A stretch of 14,670 bases of DNA from NCBI GenBank assembly GCA_021204735.1, contig JAJPYV010000107.1, positions 5,217-19,886 on the forward strand, written 5' to 3'. Below, in pieces: positions 6,273-14,670 of this stretch. The translations under genes were made by a program, and so were the position numbers. Each line of letters begins with the position of its first letter. Position 1 is the stretch's first letter. This stretch comes from Prevotella sp. GTDB lineage: Bacteria; Bacteroidota; Bacteroidia; Bacteroidales; Bacteroidaceae. Below the pieces are notes generated by a model. The model saw only the letters and a list, made by a program, of their open reading frames with translations. It searched no databases and had not been told where the DNA came from.

Positions 6273-7610
6273 ATGATTGATACTTCAGCCTTTCAAGGAA
6301 AGACGGCAACCTATTTTACGTTAGGATGTAAGTTGAATTTCTCCGAGACTTCTACTTTCTGCCGATTACTCCAGGACATGGGTGTACGTACTGCTCAAAA
6401 AGGAGAACAAGCTGATATATGCATAATAAATACGTGCTCAGTCACTGAAGTTGCCGACCATAAATGCAGGCAGGCAATACACCGCATGGTGCGTGAAAAT
6501 CCTGGTGCATTTGTGGTTGTGACAGGTTGTTATGCACAGCTTAAACCTGAAACCGTTAGTAATATCGAGGGGGTAGACCTCGTTTTGGGAGCAAATGAGA
6601 AAGCAGACCTTATACAATATCTTTCAGACGGGTGGAGTGGGGGAAAGCAGAGAAATAGTCAGGCAAAATATCATACAGAAAAAACCAAGGATATTAAGAC
6701 CTTTGCGCCAAGTTGTTCGCGAGGCAGTCGGACACGTTATTTCCTGAAGGTGCAAGATGGTTGTGATTATTTTTGTACTTATTGTACTATTCCGTATGCT
6801 CGCGGTTTTAGTCGTAATCCTACAATAGAATCGTTGGTAAGACAAGCTGAAATAGCAGCAGAGGAGGGTGGTAAAGAAATTGTTCTCACGGGTGTCAACA
6901 TAGGAGATTTCGGGAAAACAACAGGAGAAAAGTTTATTGACTTGGTAAAGGCATTAGATAAGGTTAATGGAATATGCAGATACCGTATAAGTAGTATTGA
7001 GCCAGATTTGCTTGACGATGAACTAATTACATATTGTTCGCAAAGCAGAGCATTTATGCCTCACTATCATATTCCCTTGCAAAGTGGTTCGGATGAGGTT
7101 TTGAAACTGATGCACCGTCGTTATGATACATCGCTTTTTGCACATAAGGTAAACCTGATTAAGAAATTGGTGCCAAATGCATTCATCGGTGTTGACGTGA
7201 TGGTTGGAACACGTGGCGAGAGACCAGAATATTTTGAAGAAACATACGATTTTCTGGAATCTATTGATATAACCCAACTTCATGTGTTTCCCTATTCGGA
7301 ACGCCCTGGCACAAAAGCCTTGTCAATCCCGTATAAAGTTTCCGATAATGATAAGAAGTATAGGAGCCAGCGACTTCTTGATTTGTCTGAAAGGAAAACC
7401 TTAGCGTTTTATGAGCATTTCATCGGAACAGATGCGGAGGTGCTCTTTGAGAAAACTACTCAAGGAAAGGCTATGCACGGTTTCACAAAAAACTATATCC
7501 GTGTTGAACTGCCACCATCAGCTGATAATAACAGTCTTGACAACCAACTTGTAAAAGTGAAACTCGGTGGTTTTAACAATTCAAAAACGGCATTAAAAGC
7601 AAGATTGTGA
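6273..7610 (+). CDS. mtaB: tRNA (N6-L-threonylcarbamoyladenosine(37)-C2)-methylthiotransferase
   Basis: MtaB (EC 2.8.4.5) adds a methylthio group to t6A37 next to the anticodon of ANN-decoding tRNAs, giving ms2t6A. The 445-residue chain has the three-domain layout of the family: an N-terminal UPF0004 domain with cluster-II cysteines Cys19 (TLGCKLN), Cys55 (NTCSVT) and Cys86 (TGCYAQ); a radical-SAM domain with C164-x3-C168-x2-C171 (GCDYFCTYC); and a C-terminal TRAM domain from about residue 385. GCKLN near the start, rather than the GCQMN-type sequence of MiaB, favours the MtaB subgroup over MiaB or RimO. It follows the 211-aa gene by 29 nt and its TGA shares a base with the ATG of the glycosyltransferase, so it sits in the middle of a tightly packed transcription unit. 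Confidence 0.93.
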   Translation: MIDTSAFQGKTATYFTLGCKLNFSETSTFCRLLQDMGVRTAQKGEQADICIINTCSVTEVADHKCRQAIHRMVRENPGAFVVVTGCYAQLKPETVSNIEGVDLVLGANEKADLIQYLSDGWSGGKQRNSQAKYHTEKTKDIKTFAPSCSRGSRTRYFLKVQDGCDYFCTYCTIPYARGFSRNPTIESLVRQAEIAAEEGGKEIVLTGVNIGDFGKTTGEKFIDLVKALDKVNGICRYRISSIEPDLLDDELITYCSQSRAFMPHYHIPLQSGSDEVLKLMHRRYDTSLFAHKVNLIKKLVPNAFIGVDVMVGTRGERPEYFEETYDFLESIDITQLHVFPYSERPGTKALSIPYKVSDNDKKYRSQRLLDLSERKTLAFYEHFIGTDAEVLFEKTTQGKAMHGFTKNYIRVELPPSADNNSLDNQLVKVKLGGFNNSKTALKARL

Positions 7611-8632
7611 TGAATAAAGTTGCAATAGTGATACTTAATTGGAATGGTGTTAACATGATGTCACGCTTTCTTCCAAGTGTGATGGAATGTTCGCATAGAG
7701 ATGCCGTGGTGTATGTGGCTGACAATGCCTCAACTGATAATTCGGTGGAATTTCTAAAAAGGGAATATCCTGAAATACGTATTATTATTCATGATAAGAA
7801 CTATGGCTTTGCAGAAGGATATAATAGAGCATTAAGACAGGTAGAGGCGGAGTATTACGTGCTGCTCAATTCAGACGTAGAGGTGACTGATGGTTGGGTA
7901 AAAAAACTGACTGAGTTTATGGATTCTCATCCAGACGTGGCAGTGTGCCAACCTAAGTTGTTGTCGGAAGCCAACAGAAATGCCTTTGAATATGCCGGAG
8001 CATGTGGCGGTTTTATAGACCGTTATGGTTATCCATTCTGTCGTGGCAGGATACTCGATAATGTAGAGAATGACGAGAAACAATATGACAATGTTGCTGA
8101 GATACATTGGGCGACAGGTGCATGCATGATGATAAGAGCCACAGATTATTGGAAAGCAGGAGGCTTTGATGCAAGATTTTTTGCCCATCACGAAGAAATA
8201 GACTTATGTTGGCGTTTACGTATTATGGGAAGGAAAATTTATTGTGTCCCGAACAGTTATGTATTCCATGTGGGTGGGGGAACATTGCCAATGGGTAATC
8301 CGATGAAGACATTTCTGAATTTCAGAAACAATCTCACGATGCTTTACAAGAATTTGCCTGACAAAGAGTTGAACAGTGTTATGAGAGTACGTTTGTTCTT
8401 GGATTACGTAGCCGCATTCCAAACTCTTATAAAAGGTAACGTAAATGATTTCAAGGCGATTATAAAGGGCCGAAAAGAATTTAAGAATTGGATACATCTG
8501 TATCGTGAAGAGAGGAAGAAAATACAGGACAGTCGTTTGAATAGTGATGTAAAGGAAACCTGTGACATTTCAATTATATGGCAATATTATGCAAAGAGAC
8601 GTAAAAGGTATTCAGACTTAAAAATACATTGA
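7610..8632 (+). CDS. Family 2 glycosyltransferase (rhamnosyltransferase-like)
   Basis: This 340-residue GT-A enzyme would transfer a sugar from a nucleotide donor to a growing glycan at the cytoplasmic side of the membrane. It shows the opening strand VAIVILNWNG, Asp38 in VADNAS, the metal-binding LNSDVEV (Asp89, in place of DxD) and the acceptor-side motif HHEEIDLCWR (residues 193-202), which resembles the FEDxDLCWR of WbbL-like rhamnosyltransferases. No convincing membrane helix follows; the C-terminus is basic. I chose ATG at 7610 because it overlaps the mtaB stop by one base (TGATG), a common coupled arrangement; an in-frame GTG at 7607 would add one residue. The donor and acceptor cannot be read from sequence. 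A dTDP-rhamnose donor would fit the nearby rfbA, but the two genes are in divergent units. No terminator hairpin is visible in the 42 nt after the stop. Confidence 0.92.
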   Translation: MNKVAIVILNWNGVNMMSRFLPSVMECSHRDAVVYVADNASTDNSVEFLKREYPEIRIIIHDKNYGFAEGYNRALRQVEAEYYVLLNSDVEVTDGWVKKLTEFMDSHPDVAVCQPKLLSEANRNAFEYAGACGGFIDRYGYPFCRGRILDNVENDEKQYDNVAEIHWATGACMMIRATDYWKAGGFDARFFAHHEEIDLCWRLRIMGRKIYCVPNSYVFHVGGGTLPMGNPMKTFLNFRNNLTMLYKNLPDKELNSVMRVRLFLDYVAAFQTLIKGNVNDFKAIIKGRKEFKNWIHLYREERKKIQDSRLNSDVKETCDISIIWQYYAKRRKRYSDLKIH

Positions 8633-8674
8633 ACATTTTCATCTTTCATAAGTTTTTATCAGGCACAATAAATA

Positions 8675-9391
8675 TTAACCCCCTGCATATCCAAGAGAAA
8701 GCACACTGAATTTGACTTGGTTCTTTTCCCTGAAGCATTTAGTAATAGCCTGAGCACATGATATTATAGTGGCACCAGTAGTAACTACATCATCGACTAT
8801 AAGAATGTGTTTGTGAGATAGAGCAAATTTGTTTTCTATTACAAAAACATTCTCCACATTTTCCATGCGTTGCCAACGGTCCATTCTGGTCTGACTTTTC
8901 TTGAAAGACTTTCTTTTCACCACATTATCCAATATAGGTATATTAGTGATTTTATTGATGCCAAGAGCAATTTCATAACTTTGATTGTAACCTCTTGAAC
9001 GTTTACGTTTCTTAGTCAACGGTATAGGTATTATACAATCAATGGAATCGAAAAAATTATCCGATATAATTTCCTCGGCAAGCATCTTTCCCATAAGTAC
9101 ACCCTTTTCTGGATGGTTGAAATATTTTAGGGAATGGATTACCCTACTCACGTCTGATTGAGGCTCATAGAAAAACCATGCCACAGAACGTTCGATAGGT
9201 ATTCTTCCCCAAAACATTTTTGCCATTTTGTTGTCGTATGGCTGTTTTGAGAAATGTGTTCTCGGCAAATGATAGTTGCAAATAGAACATATCACTTCTT
9301 CCCCTATAGCAAGACGTTTACCGCAAATAGTGCATTGCTTTGGCGCAATTAAATTGAGTAGTCGTTCTATAATCTTTATTAACGCCCTCAC
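8675..9391 (-). CDS. ComF-family phosphoribosyltransferase-like protein
   Basis: The 238-residue protein has an N-terminal zinc finger (C20-x2-C23 and C35-x2-C38) and a C-terminal type I phosphoribosyltransferase fold with the PRPP loop ILIVDDVVTTGAT (residues 196-208) and the family motif KRKRSRGYNQ near 128-137. ComF/GntX proteins are needed for DNA uptake in naturally competent bacteria, where they act in the cytoplasm on incoming single-stranded DNA; in other species the role is unclear. This copy is complete and keeps all zinc and PRPP-site residues. It is the last gene of the leftward cluster, 33 nt after proS, and converges with the glycosyltransferase. Association with recN in the same cluster is compatible with DNA processing, but the cluster also has unrelated genes. 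No competence genes are otherwise visible. Confidence 0.92.
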   Translation of the reverse strand: MRALIKIIERLLNLIAPKQCTICGKRLAIGEEVICSICNYHLPRTHFSKQPYDNKMAKMFWGRIPIERSVAWFFYEPQSDVSRVIHSLKYFNHPEKGVLMGKMLAEEIISDNFFDSIDCIIPIPLTKKRKRSRGYNQSYEIALGINKITNIPILDNVVKRKSFKKSQTRMDRWQRMENVENVFVIENKFALSHKHILIVDDVVTTGATIISCAQAITKCFREKNQVKFSVLSLGYAGG

Positions 9392-9424
9392 ATTTCTTCT
9401 TGTTTTATTATTACAAAATGGCTA

Positions 9425-10906
9425 TCAATAACTTCTTGCAATGATTACCCTTAGTTTTGCTGGTTTTCCTGAAACCATGTCAATACCAGAGGTTTGTTCA
9501 ACACCAAAAGGAACACAACGTATTGTAGCCTGAGTTTCTTCTTTTATTTTAGCTTCTGTTTCTTGTGAGCCATCCCAATGGCAAAGGAAGAAACCACCGT
9601 CCTTTATCCTTTCCTTGAACTCATCATAGTTGTCGCACTCGTAGATTCGGGAATCACGGTAAGCCTTTGCTTTTTCAAACATGTTGCTCTGAATGTCTTT
9701 CAACAATTTCTCCACATGCTCGACAATACCGTTGATAGGAACAGTTTCTTTTTCAAGAGTGTCACGGCGCATTATTTCAAGAGTGCCGTTCTCCAGATCT
9801 CTACCTCCCATAACCAAACGTACGGGGACACCTTTCAACTCATAATCAGCAAACTTAAATCCTGGACGTTTGTTCTCTGCATTGTCATATTTCACGGAAA
9901 TACCGGCGTCACGCAGAGCATTGATAATTGGCGTCAGTTTTTCTGTTATGGCATGGAGTTGTTGCGTTCCTTTCGTGATTGGAATTATTACAACTTGTAT
10001 CGGGGCTAACATAGGCGGCAAAACCAATCCATTATCGTCAGAGTGAGTCATAATCAAGGCTCCGATAAGACGAGTGGACACGCCCCATGAAGTGGCCCAT
10101 ACGTATTCAGGTTTGTTATCTTTGTTTAGGAATGTTACGTCGAAAGCTTTTGCGAAATTCTGTCCGAGGAAATGACTTGTTCCACTTTGTAAAGCTTTAC
10201 CGTCTTGCATCATCGCCTCTATTGTGTAAGTATCGAGAGCACCAGCAAAACGTTCAGTCTCACTCTTGACACCCTGAACCACTGGCACAGCCATCCATTT
10301 CTCAACAAATTCGGCATAAACGTGCAACATTTTTTTTGCCTCGTCTTCAGCCTCTTCACGTGTAGCATGTGCTGTATGTCCCTCTTGCCAAAGAAACTCT
10401 GATGTGCGTAGGAACGGACGGGTACGCATTTCCCATCTCATCACGTTGCACCATTGGTTGCACATCAACGGAAGATCCCGATAAGAGTGAATCCAGTTTT
10501 TGTAGGTATTCCAGATGATGGTTTCTGATGTAGGACGTATTATCAGTTCCTCTTCCAATCGGGCAGAGGGGTCAACTTCCACTTCACTTTTGTCCTTATT
10601 AGCGCGCAGACGATAATGAGTTACCACAGCACACTCTTTGGCAAATCCCTCAACATGTTCAGCTTCTTTGGACAGGAAAGATTTTGGGATAAGTAAAGGG
10701 AAATAGGCATTTTGAGCACCGGTTTCCTTGAACATCTTATCGAGTTGTTGCTGCATTTTTTCCCATATCGCATATCCGTAAGGTTTTATTACCATACACC
10801 CCCGCACGGCAGACTGCTCGGCAAGGTCTGCTTTAACTACCAAATCGTTGTACCACTGACTGTAGTTATCAGCTCTTTTTGTCAATTCCTTTAATTCTTT
10901 GGCCAT
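9425..10906 (-). CDS. proS: Prolyl-tRNA synthetase, archaeal/eukaryotic type
   Basis: The enzyme (EC 6.1.1.15) charges tRNA-Pro with proline. The 493-residue length and the lack of the roughly 180-residue editing insertion mark the short type. Class II motifs are visible: TSE and the motif 2 region at about 125-178 (RPTSETIIW, then [21 protein letters not shown]) and motif 3 with [16 protein letters not shown] at 275-290. An anticodon-binding domain follows (about 300-405), then the C-terminal domain ending in the typical IIARSY, whose last Tyr reaches the active site in this type. In that last domain the usual zinc cysteines seem replaced: HWDGSQETE and GIDMVSGKP stand where many relatives have HWCGxxEC and CxxCGKP. 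It lies 17 nt after the TPR protein gene and 33 nt before the ComF gene. The start ATG gives [16 protein letters not shown], as expected. Confidence 0.97.
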   Translation of the reverse strand: MAKELKELTKRADNYSQWYNDLVVKADLAEQSAVRGCMVIKPYGYAIWEKMQQQLDKMFKETGAQNAYFPLLIPKSFLSKEAEHVEGFAKECAVVTHYRLRANKDKSEVEVDPSARLEEELIIRPTSETIIWNTYKNWIHSYRDLPLMCNQWCNVMRWEMRTRPFLRTSEFLWQEGHTAHATREEAEDEAKKMLHVYAEFVEKWMAVPVVQGVKSETERFAGALDTYTIEAMMQDGKALQSGTSHFLGQNFAKAFDVTFLNKDNKPEYVWATSWGVSTRLIGALIMTHSDDNGLVLPPMLAPIQVVIIPITKGTQQLHAITEKLTPIINALRDAGISVKYDNAENKRPGFKFADYELKGVPVRLVMGGRDLENGTLEIMRRDTLEKETVPINGIVEHVEKLLKDIQSNMFEKAKAYRDSRIYECDNYDEFKERIKDGGFFLCHWDGSQETEAKIKEETQATIRCVPFGVEQTSGIDMVSGKPAKLRVIIARSY

Positions 10907-10923
10907 GATAAATTCTTATAATT

Positions 10924-12594
10924 TTATTTTGAATATTTGTCAATTAATGACTGTGCTTGTTCATCGCCTAATTCCTTGGCTTTTTCAAAATTTGCCAATC
11001 CCTCATCTTTGTTTCCGCTATTTACTTGAACTAATCCTAAAAGCAGATAGCCCGTAGCATATTCAGGAGCTATTTCTATACATTTAGTAGCTGTTTCAAG
11101 AGCTTCTTCCATCATATTTACCTTTATTTCCAAAGATGCCTTTTCTGCGAAATAAGTAGGCTCATCAGGAGAAAGATAAATAGCGCGGGAAATGTCTGCC
11201 AAAGCCTGTTTGTATAATTTTGCCTTTACCTCCGTCTGTTCACGTAAGTAGTAGAACTGCGAATTTACGTTTCCGTTAACGAGGATTTCATAACGAGTAT
11301 AATCAAAAACAGCCTGTCGGAAACTGTCAGCCTGGTTGTAAGCTTCTGCACGTGCGAAGAAATACGGAGCGGCATCCCTTATCCGCAGAGTATCAGTGTT
11401 GTATATAGCACTATCAAGAAGGGCGATTATCTCACTTGAAGGAGCGTTGAGCATCTGCTTACACTGTGAAGCCTCATAAAATAAATCAGAATTGCTGATT
11501 ACAGTTTTCGTCAAGGGCATGTAAATATCGTAGGCATCCTGATATTCACCTTTGGCATATAATATTCTTGCCAAATGAGTACGATACGTATCTTGTGGAT
11601 TTATTGAATAAGCAGTGTTTATCTCTTCCAATGCCTTGTCTAAAGACCATGGTTGATAAGGGATATCACTTTTGTATATTTCCTTGTTGTAAATCAATTG
11701 ACTGTAGCTATAATGAGCCTCATCTTTCTTTTCAGCCTTATTTATAGCAGTTTCCATTTCCATTGCGGCACTTGCGAAGTCGTTGTCATTAACATATAAT
11801 TGTGCACGTTTGGCATACCCGTCAACCATTGCAGGATATTGAGAGATGAAATCATTTACTATACTTGAGTGTTTTACAGAATCAACTTTCGGGTCAGACA
11901 TCATCAGCATGAGTAGAGCCTGGTCTTTTTCAGTCGGTAAAGCTGGAGGTATCCCTATTTTCCGTAATGTAGCGTCGCTTAAAGATAATCCTGTCATTTC
12001 CAAACTCATTGTGAAATTCGCATCTGTGGCATGAATGTCTCTGCTTGTAGTAGACCGTTGTGCAAGGCCTAATACTTGCCCGGCATCATTTACAAAAGGA
12101 CAAGAATCATCTTCATCCTGCAAATCCATGGTGAAGATATAATATGAATATTTATCCATGAACGGTTCAACATTTTTTACTTCCACCTGAGATATTGCAG
12201 GAGATTTCTCTGCGTATGGAACAAACCATACATTTGTTCCAGAACTGGCGGATGATGAAGCCAATGGTACAGGTGTTGTCTTGCCGTCGACCTGAAATTT
12301 CACCACATCATACAAATTATTTATTCCTATAATGTGTGAAACGTTCATCTGCTTGCCCTTAACGTCTGTAATGATAGCTGAAGCAGCCCCGATAAAGGGT
12401 TGCAAGTTACTTATCGCCTCGCCGTTATTGCCAATAAACACACCATGACTTGTTGCAAGCAAAGAACCGTCGTCACTATATGTCGTTAAGATAAATACAG
12501 ATTTCGCAGCGTTTTTTACAGGCGTAGGTTGAGCGAAACATTCGCAGATTGAGATTATCAGTAACGTGATTATAGTAAAAAAATGTCTCATCAT
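10924..12594 (-). CDS. Secreted protein with degenerate trypsin-like domain and TPR repeats
   Basis: The 556-residue protein has a signal peptide (MMRHFFTIITLLIISICECFA, cleavage about residue 21), then a domain of about 30-215 that follows the layout of DegP/HtrA trypsin-like proteases, then TPR-type helical repeats from about 250 to the end (clear units near 255-290, 340-365, 445-475 and 478-545, with motifs such as YxxALADISRAIxLSP and YATGYLLLGLVQVNSG). Aligning by eye, the catalytic His position reads Gln65 (AISNLQPF for ILTNNHVV), the Asp is kept at Asp96 (YDVVKFQV for DLAVLKV), and the Ser remains as Ser164 in DDSCPFVN with one glycine missing from GxSGGP. It is therefore probably inactive as a protease and may bind peptides or scaffold a complex in the periplasm or at the surface. 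It lies 6 nt after recN and 17 nt before proS. Family assignment of the first domain is by pattern only. Confidence 0.78.
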   Translation of the reverse strand: MMRHFFTIITLLIISICECFAQPTPVKNAAKSVFILTTYSDDGSLLATSHGVFIGNNGEAISNLQPFIGAASAIITDVKGKQMNVSHIIGINNLYDVVKFQVDGKTTPVPLASSSASSGTNVWFVPYAEKSPAISQVEVKNVEPFMDKYSYYIFTMDLQDEDDSCPFVNDAGQVLGLAQRSTTSRDIHATDANFTMSLEMTGLSLSDATLRKIGIPPALPTEKDQALLMLMMSDPKVDSVKHSSIVNDFISQYPAMVDGYAKRAQLYVNDNDFASAAMEMETAINKAEKKDEAHYSYSQLIYNKEIYKSDIPYQPWSLDKALEEINTAYSINPQDTYRTHLARILYAKGEYQDAYDIYMPLTKTVISNSDLFYEASQCKQMLNAPSSEIIALLDSAIYNTDTLRIRDAAPYFFARAEAYNQADSFRQAVFDYTRYEILVNGNVNSQFYYLREQTEVKAKLYKQALADISRAIYLSPDEPTYFAEKASLEIKVNMMEEALETATKCIEIAPEYATGYLLLGLVQVNSGNKDEGLANFEKAKELGDEQAQSLIDKYSK

Positions 12595-12600
12595 ATTGAT

Positions 12601-14268
12601 TTATATTGATTTTAGTAATTCTTTTGCATTATTTATTGCGGCTTCAGTGATTTCAGAGCCACTAAGCATTTGGGCTATTTCGAGAATCCGTTCATCTTTA
12701 TTAAGAACCTGCATTCTACTCTTCGTGCCATTTTCTGTTTCTTCTTTGAATACCTTATAATGAGTTGTGCCTCTCGCAGCAATCTGTGGAAGATGGGTTA
12801 TACTGATTACCTGACGTTCAAAACTTGCCATTTCCTGCATTAAGTCACCCATTTTTTCTGCAATTTTCCCACTTGCCCCAGTATCTATTTCATCGAATAT
12901 TATGGTTGGAAGTTTTACTGCACCACTAATCATTGCTTTTATTGAGAGCATTACACGGGCAATTTCACCACCAGAAGCAACCTGCGAAATAGGTTGAAGA
13001 GGAGAACTATTGTTGGCACTGAAAAGAAACGTTATGTGGTCTCGACCATTTATGCTAAGTTCTTTGTCTTCCATTTTAACGCAAAAACGAATATTAGGAA
13101 TGCCCAAAGGAACAAGTTTATTGAGCATTTCCTCCTCTATTGTATTAGCCGCAACTTTCCTCACAGTTGATAGTTCTTTCGCCAATTTCTCGCATTTGTT
13201 AAGTTGTTCCTTTTCAGATTTTTCGAGTTCTGCAAGTTTTTCATCGCTGTTTTCTATATTATCCAACTGAATCTCGATGTTCTTTCGCAAATCAATAAGT
13301 TCCTCGATTGTAGACAGGTGATATTTTTTCTCAAGAGTATATATTTTGTCGAGTTGTCTGTTTATCTGATCAAGACGTGTAGGGTCAAACTCTATATTAT
13401 CAGTTTCAGAACTAATATCATTTGAAATGTCTTTCAGTTCTATGAAACAACTTTCCAACCGTTCAGAGATAGGGTTAATATCTTCGTAAATGTTTTTGAT
13501 GCTATCCAACAATTTTACAGATTCTTTCAATTCGCTCAAGACACCACCGTCGGAGACTTTTGAATTAAAAATGTCATCTACAGAGTATAGAGCAGTTTTT
13601 ATTTCCTCCACATGACTGAGTTTTTCACCCTCACGTTCCAGTTCGCCTTGCATGCCTTCGGTAAGGTTTGCATCTGTCAATTCTTTAAGTTGGAATCTCC
13701 AGTAATCTTCATTTTTCCTGCTTTCTTCGATTTCATGGTGAAGTTTTGCAACATCATTCTTTATCTTTTTGTAAGAGTTGAAACAGTCTTTATATTTTTC
13801 GAGAAGTTTCTTGTCTTTTGCGATGATATCAACAGTTTTCAACTGGAAGTCATCATCATTCAGGGCAAGATTTTGGTGCTGACTGTGAATATCTACGAGT
13901 AGTTGACCAAGAGACCTAATAGTGCTGAGTGCTACTGGGGTGTCGTTGATGAAGGCACGACTTTTTCCAGAAACACTCAATTCCCTTCTTAGAATACAGT
14001 CAGATTCATCATAATCGATGTCGTTTGAGAGGAAGAAATCTTGTATTTTATATTTGTCAATATCAAAATGAGCTTCAATGACACATTTAGAACATCCCGA
14101 TTTAATGCTTTTTATATCAGCACGCTGTCCCAACAACAGATTAATTGCTCCGAGGATTATGCTCTTTCCAGCACCCGTCTCACCAGTTATTACGGAAAAG
14201 CCAGGATTGAAACGAATGTTGAGAGTATCTATCAGCGTGAAATTACTTATATATAATTGTCGTAACAT
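12601..14268 (-). CDS. recN: DNA repair protein RecN
   Basis: RecN is an SMC-like ATPase that acts early in double-strand break repair together with RecA. At 555 residues the length is typical. The N-terminal ATPase half holds the conserved start LRQLYISNFTLID and Walker A GETGAGKS (residues 29-36), followed by GQRAD and HSQHQN (128-133). A central coiled coil runs through about 150-375 (Lys/Glu/Leu-rich). The C-terminal half holds the ABC signature ASGGEIARVMLS (431-442), Walker B PTIIFDEIDTGASG (454-467, catalytic Glu460) and the switch His in THLPQIA (491-497). The gene follows DUF4835 by 42 nt and precedes the TPR protein gene by 6 nt. No LexA-like operator or promoter is evident in the 42-nt gap, so it is probably read from a promoter upstream of the window's right edge. 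Confidence 0.97.
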   Translation of the reverse strand: MLRQLYISNFTLIDTLNIRFNPGFSVITGETGAGKSIILGAINLLLGQRADIKSIKSGCSKCVIEAHFDIDKYKIQDFFLSNDIDYDESDCILRRELSVSGKSRAFINDTPVALSTIRSLGQLLVDIHSQHQNLALNDDDFQLKTVDIIAKDKKLLEKYKDCFNSYKKIKNDVAKLHHEIEESRKNEDYWRFQLKELTDANLTEGMQGELEREGEKLSHVEEIKTALYSVDDIFNSKVSDGGVLSELKESVKLLDSIKNIYEDINPISERLESCFIELKDISNDISSETDNIEFDPTRLDQINRQLDKIYTLEKKYHLSTIEELIDLRKNIEIQLDNIENSDEKLAELEKSEKEQLNKCEKLAKELSTVRKVAANTIEEEMLNKLVPLGIPNIRFCVKMEDKELSINGRDHITFLFSANNSSPLQPISQVASGGEIARVMLSIKAMISGAVKLPTIIFDEIDTGASGKIAEKMGDLMQEMASFERQVISITHLPQIAARGTTHYKVFKEETENGTKSRMQVLNKDERILEIAQMLSGSEITEAAINNAKELLKSI

Positions 14269-14310
14269 CTCTACTTACAATTTGTTTTGTTAAGGTATTG
14301 GAAGGGTATT

Positions 14311-14670
14311 TCATTGTTTTATATTGTCCCAATAGGTACTTTGGGAAGCATTGATAGAAAGAAGAATATCGTAAACGGTTTCTTTTTCTTTCTGAGTTCC
14401 TTTCCCCTTATATATATTACTTAGTTCATCCTTTTTATAGTCTGTCCATATTTGTGGTAACAAACTTAAAGGTTTGTCTTCATGTGCTTTCTTTAAGTTT
14501 GTCTCTAATGTAGTTGATATATTTGTTCTGCCTCTTTCAACATTGTTTGCCATCTCATCCAATCCACTACGATAATAATCATACTGCAGTTGTCTGAATG
14601 GTTTCATTGCACCTTCCATATAATCATTGATTATAGCAAACCTGTTTCTGTCATCCTCAAAAGCTTTCCA
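14311..14670 (-). CDS. C-terminal part of DUF4835 family protein (5' end outside window)
   Basis: The frame stays open to the right edge: upstream of the first internal ATG (14619) it reads WKAFEDDRNRFAIINDY, so the true start is outside. About 119 residues are visible. The sequence matches my memory of the C-terminus of the Bacteroidota protein family DUF4835 (the MEGAMKPFRQLQYDYYRSGL stretch, then a segment on NISTTLETNLKKA, then a SQSTYWDNI ending). This family is usually encoded just before recN in Bacteroidota, which fits here. I recall that the family has been labelled PorD, a type IX secretion component, but I cannot verify that here. The full protein is normally about 300 residues and carries a signal peptide. 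Gap to recN is 42 nt. Confidence 0.82.
   Translation of the reverse strand, partial: WKAFEDDRNRFAIINDYMEGAMKPFRQLQYDYYRSGLDEMANNVERGRTNISTTLETNLKKAHEDKPLSLLPQIWTDYKKDELSNIYKGKGTQKEKETVYDILLSINASQSTYWDNIKQ

Noticed and set aside
7600..7620. Frameshift fusing mtaB and the glycosyltransferase
   Set aside because: Both proteins have complete, family-typical ends; the one-base overlap is a normal coupled junction.
9578..10009. 143-residue frame on the plus strand
   Set aside because: It lies wholly inside proS on the opposite strand and has no family features.
10924..12594. Pseudogene call for the protease-like/TPR gene
   Set aside because: The catalytic His appears lost, but the frame is intact with signal peptide and full-length repeats, so it is a probable functional non-enzyme.

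Overview
The window looks like a chromosomal piece of a Bacteroidota (Bacteroidetes) genome, most likely Prevotella or a close relative. The support is: AT-rich DNA; two exact Bacteroidota-type promoters (TTTG, 19-20 nt spacer, TAnnTTTG); no convincing Shine-Dalgarno sequences; a type IX-sorting-like protein C-terminus; the archaeal/eukaryotic-type prolyl-tRNA synthetase; and a DUF4835 gene directly upstream of recN. I see no tRNA, rRNA, CRISPR array, insertion sequence or phage gene.

Layout, left to right. (1) Positions 1-401 hold the 3' end of a secreted or surface protein gene (+), built on a 27-bp tandem repeat coding for the nonapeptide GNIGDGNDD. A symmetrical hairpin terminator at 415-442 follows it. 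(2) Positions 478-5376 are a leftward four-gene unit, read in the order rfbA (glucose-1-phosphate thymidylyltransferase), a Wzc-like chain-length regulator/tyrosine autokinase with an extreme Tyr/Gly/Lys tail, a small HAD-family phosphatase, and an outer-membrane beta-barrel-like protein. Gaps are 28, 44 and 9 nt, with a predicted promoter at 5486-5517 and the shared terminator at 415-442. This is an exopolysaccharide/capsule-related operon, but it is not a full locus: no polymerase, flippase or Wza-type exporter is visible. (3) Positions 5608-8632 are a rightward three-gene unit from a promoter (5524-5554) back-to-back with the rfbA promoter: an unrecognised 211-aa protein, mtaB (tRNA ms2t6A37 methylthiotransferase) and a family 2 glycosyltransferase whose start overlaps the mtaB stop. 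(4) Positions 14670-8675 are a leftward five-gene housekeeping cluster with short gaps: DUF4835 (partial), recN, a secreted protein with a protease-like domain and TPRs, proS, and a ComF-family phosphoribosyltransferase. It converges with the glycosyltransferase over a 42-bp gap.

Most of the window is ordinary core genome. I do not see a clear new multi-gene system. The points most worth a second look are: the near-identical repeat array at the left edge, whose protein product resembles calcium-binding loops; the tyrosine tail of the autokinase, itself encoded by a slippage-prone repeat; the conserved outer-membrane protein and HAD phosphatase at the end of the polysaccharide operon; the protease-like/TPR protein that has lost its catalytic histidine; and the prolyl-tRNA synthetase whose C-terminal zinc cysteines appear replaced.
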